Shown piece by piece: positions 5,929 to 6,957 of a stretch of 6,957 nucleotides of DNA (position 1 is the stretch's first letter; each line of letters starts with the position of its first letter). Below the pieces are notes generated by a model that did no database searches, was not told the origin of the DNA, and saw nothing but the letters and a program-made list of their open reading frames with translations. The DNA comes from Bacteroidota bacterium (GTDB taxonomy: Bacteria; Bacteroidota; Bacteroidia; B-17B0; Aurantibacillaceae). The position numbers and the translations under genes are program-made. Where the stretch lies: NCBI GenBank assembly GCA_947449125.1, contig CANFQR010000071.1, positions 1 through 6,957 on the forward strand, in the 5' to 3' direction.

Positions 5929-6957
5929 TTATTTAGGTGCCATTAACTTTTCTAAATCGGCTAATTTTTTGGTAGCATAAGGATCGTTAGGTTTATATTT
6001 TAAAGCCTCTTCATATACTGGTTTAGCCTCAGCATATCTTTTCATTTTAAATAATCCATCTGCTTTTTTTATAGTTTCTTTGTAATTATCGGCACCAATA
6101 ACGCGACGCGTAATATGGTCTGAATTACCTTCAATCATATATCCTTTTTCGTCAGTATTGGCAGCTTCAAATTTTCGTCTTTGTTCTGTGAGGTAGTCGT
6201 CTTCTGCTTTTTTTTGCTTTTTTTCTTCTTCAATTTTTGCCAATTCTTCCTTTTCCTTTTTTTCCCTTGCAGCTTTTCTTAATTTTTCTTGCTCAGCTAA
6301 TTCTTTCTCTTCTTCCTCTTGTTGTTTTTTGAGGTCTTCGGCTATCCTTTTTGCTTTGGCTTCACGTTTTTTGGCGTCGTATTTTTCATCATCAATTTGT
6401 TCAGTAGATTTTGGTTTTATTTTAACGGTTGATTTATTTTGGTTTGCAGTTTCTTGCGCGAGATTTTTTGAATCATTATTTTTTGGGGTAGATTCTTTAA
6501 TTGGCTCATTTTTTTTGTCAGCTAATTTTTTTTCTTCCTCTTTTTGTTTAGCAATTTTTTCAGCGGCGGCTTTTTCTTCTTCTGCTCTTTTTAAGTTGGC
6601 TTTTGCTAATTTTTCTTCTTCTTCTTTAATTGCTTTTGCTTTTTCTTCATTAGCTTTTGCAATTGCATCTGCTATAGCTTTTTTATCGCTGTTTTCTTTT
6701 GCAATTTTTTCTTGTTCAGCTTTAGCAGCGGCTTCTTTTTCGGTATTAACTTTTGCAAGGGCTTCTTCCTCTGCTTTCTTTTTACTAGCCTCTTTTTCTT
6801 CGGCTTCCTTTTTTTCTTTCTCTTGTTGCTTAGCTAATTTTTCTTGTGCTTCTTTTTCTTCTTTAGCCTTCTTTTCGTTTTCGTTTGCAATTTTTTCTTG
6901 CTCAGCTTTTGCAGCGGCTTCCTTTTCGGCATTGGTTTTTGCAACGGCTTCTTCTTC
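5929..6957 (-). CDS. Lys/Glu/Ala-rich long-helix protein with C-terminal TPR-like motif; N-terminus outside window
   Basis: The minus-strand frame is open from the stop at 5929-5931 to the right edge: 342 visible residues and no start codon that need be used. Most is charged helix (EEE, KK, EKEAAAKAEQEKIA, EEKLAK patterns) and lacks Gly and aromatics over long stretches, so it should form a coiled coil or a single alpha-helix rod. The rod (about 6957-6510) is broken by a Pro/Asn/Ser/Thr-rich linker (about 6510-6385), followed by a second charged helix (about 6385-6185). The C-terminal part has EGNSDHITRRVI and then one TPR-like hairpin (about 6084-5980, KKADGLFKMKRYAEAKPVYE, then EALKYKPND). 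A 62-residue unit repeats in the rod. No signal peptide can be judged because the N-terminus is missing. Similar EK-rich proteins with C-terminal TPR-type modules occur in Bacteroidota envelopes, and the rod resembles TolA-like spacers in composition only. The function is not assigned. Confidence 0.8.
   Translation of the reverse strand, partial: EEEAVAKTNAEKEAAAKAEQEKIANENEKKAKEEKEAQEKLAKQQEKEKKEAEEKEASKKKAEEEALAKVNTEKEAAAKAEQEKIAKENSDKKAIADAIAKANEEKAKAIKEEEEKLAKANLKRAEEEKAAAEKIAKQKEEEKKLADKKNEPIKESTPKNNDSKNLAQETANQNKSTVKIKPKSTEQIDDEKYDAKKREAKAKRIAEDLKKQQEEEEKELAEQEKLRKAAREKKEKEELAKIEEEKKQKKAEDDYLTEQRRKFEAANTDEKGYMIEGNSDHITRRVIGADNYKETIKKADGLFKMKRYAEAKPVYEEALKYKPNDPYATKKLADLEKLMAPK
6701..6771 (-). 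repeat. Repeat copy 2 within the Lys/Glu/Ala-rich gene
   Basis: This 71-bp segment matches 6887-6957 with about 9 mismatches, roughly 87% identity counted by eye. It encodes EEEALAKVNTEKEAAAKAEQ followed by EKIA. The offset between copies is exactly 186 bp (62 codons), so the duplication preserves the frame. Most differences are synonymous or conservative. Confidence 0.7.
6887..6957 (-). repeat. Repeat copy 1 within the Lys/Glu/Ala-rich gene, cut by the window edge
   Basis: This copy encodes EEEAVAKTNAEKEAAAKAEQ followed by EKIA, and pairs with 6701-6771 at a 186-bp offset. The match reaches the last base of the window, so the unit probably continues and further copies may lie beyond the edge. 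Confidence 0.7.

Noticed and set aside
6241..6243. TTG as the start of the TPR-containing gene
   Set aside because: The same frame stays open upstream for another 238 codons with continuous Lys/Glu/Ala-rich coding sequence.
1..6957. CRISPR arrays, tRNA/rRNA genes, insertion sequences, toxin-antitoxin or defence genes
   Set aside because: No short regularly spaced repeats, tRNA-like cloverleaf, transposase motifs or defence-family motifs were found on either strand.

Overview
The window looks like a piece of a chromosome from a low-GC member of the Bacteroidota, probably Flavobacteriales-like. The evidence is AT-rich DNA, A-rich leaders without clear Shine-Dalgarno sites, a TAnnTTTG-type -7 box, and protein families typical of the phylum (an HlyD adaptor of the FLPWTQ/GRIEKWY type, DUF2452, DUF3050, TIGR03643, a lipoprotein FKBP). 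The assignment rests on recall of these families, not on a search. Coding density is very high and the longest gap between genes is 79 bp. No RNA genes, insertion sequences, CRISPR arrays or clear intrinsic terminators were seen.

Left (about 2-3178, + strand): two genes of a type I secretion or efflux system. The first runs off the left edge. It is a fusion of the second half of an ABC-exporter membrane domain with a complete HlyD-type periplasmic adaptor, and the ATPase domain expected between them is absent. A TolC-family outer-membrane channel follows 6 bp later. Together they would span inner membrane, periplasm and outer membrane, but the source of ATP hydrolysis is not visible here.

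Middle (3200-5389): a DUF2452 gene on the minus strand converges on the TolC gene and diverges from a compact plus-strand trio. The trio encodes an SRPBCC (START-like) protein, a DUF3050 protein with a heme-oxygenase-like sequence pattern, and a TIGR03643/DUF2805 protein. Gaps in the trio are 37 and 34 bp, so it is probably one operon. SRPBCC and TIGR03643 proteins are, as I recall, often found with photolyase/cryptochrome genes, but none is present here.

Right (5452-6957): a periplasmic FKBP-type prolyl isomerase lipoprotein with its own likely promoter, converging on a large minus-strand gene that runs off the right edge. That gene encodes at least 342 residues of Lys/Glu/Ala-rich helix containing a 62-residue repeat unit, followed by a C-terminal TPR-like hairpin. 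Its reading frame is open to the edge, so a call starting at the TTG near 6243 would be far too short.

The most noteworthy observation is the in-frame ABC membrane domain-HlyD fusion without an ATPase domain. It is either an unusual natural architecture, an inactivating in-frame deletion, or an assembly join.
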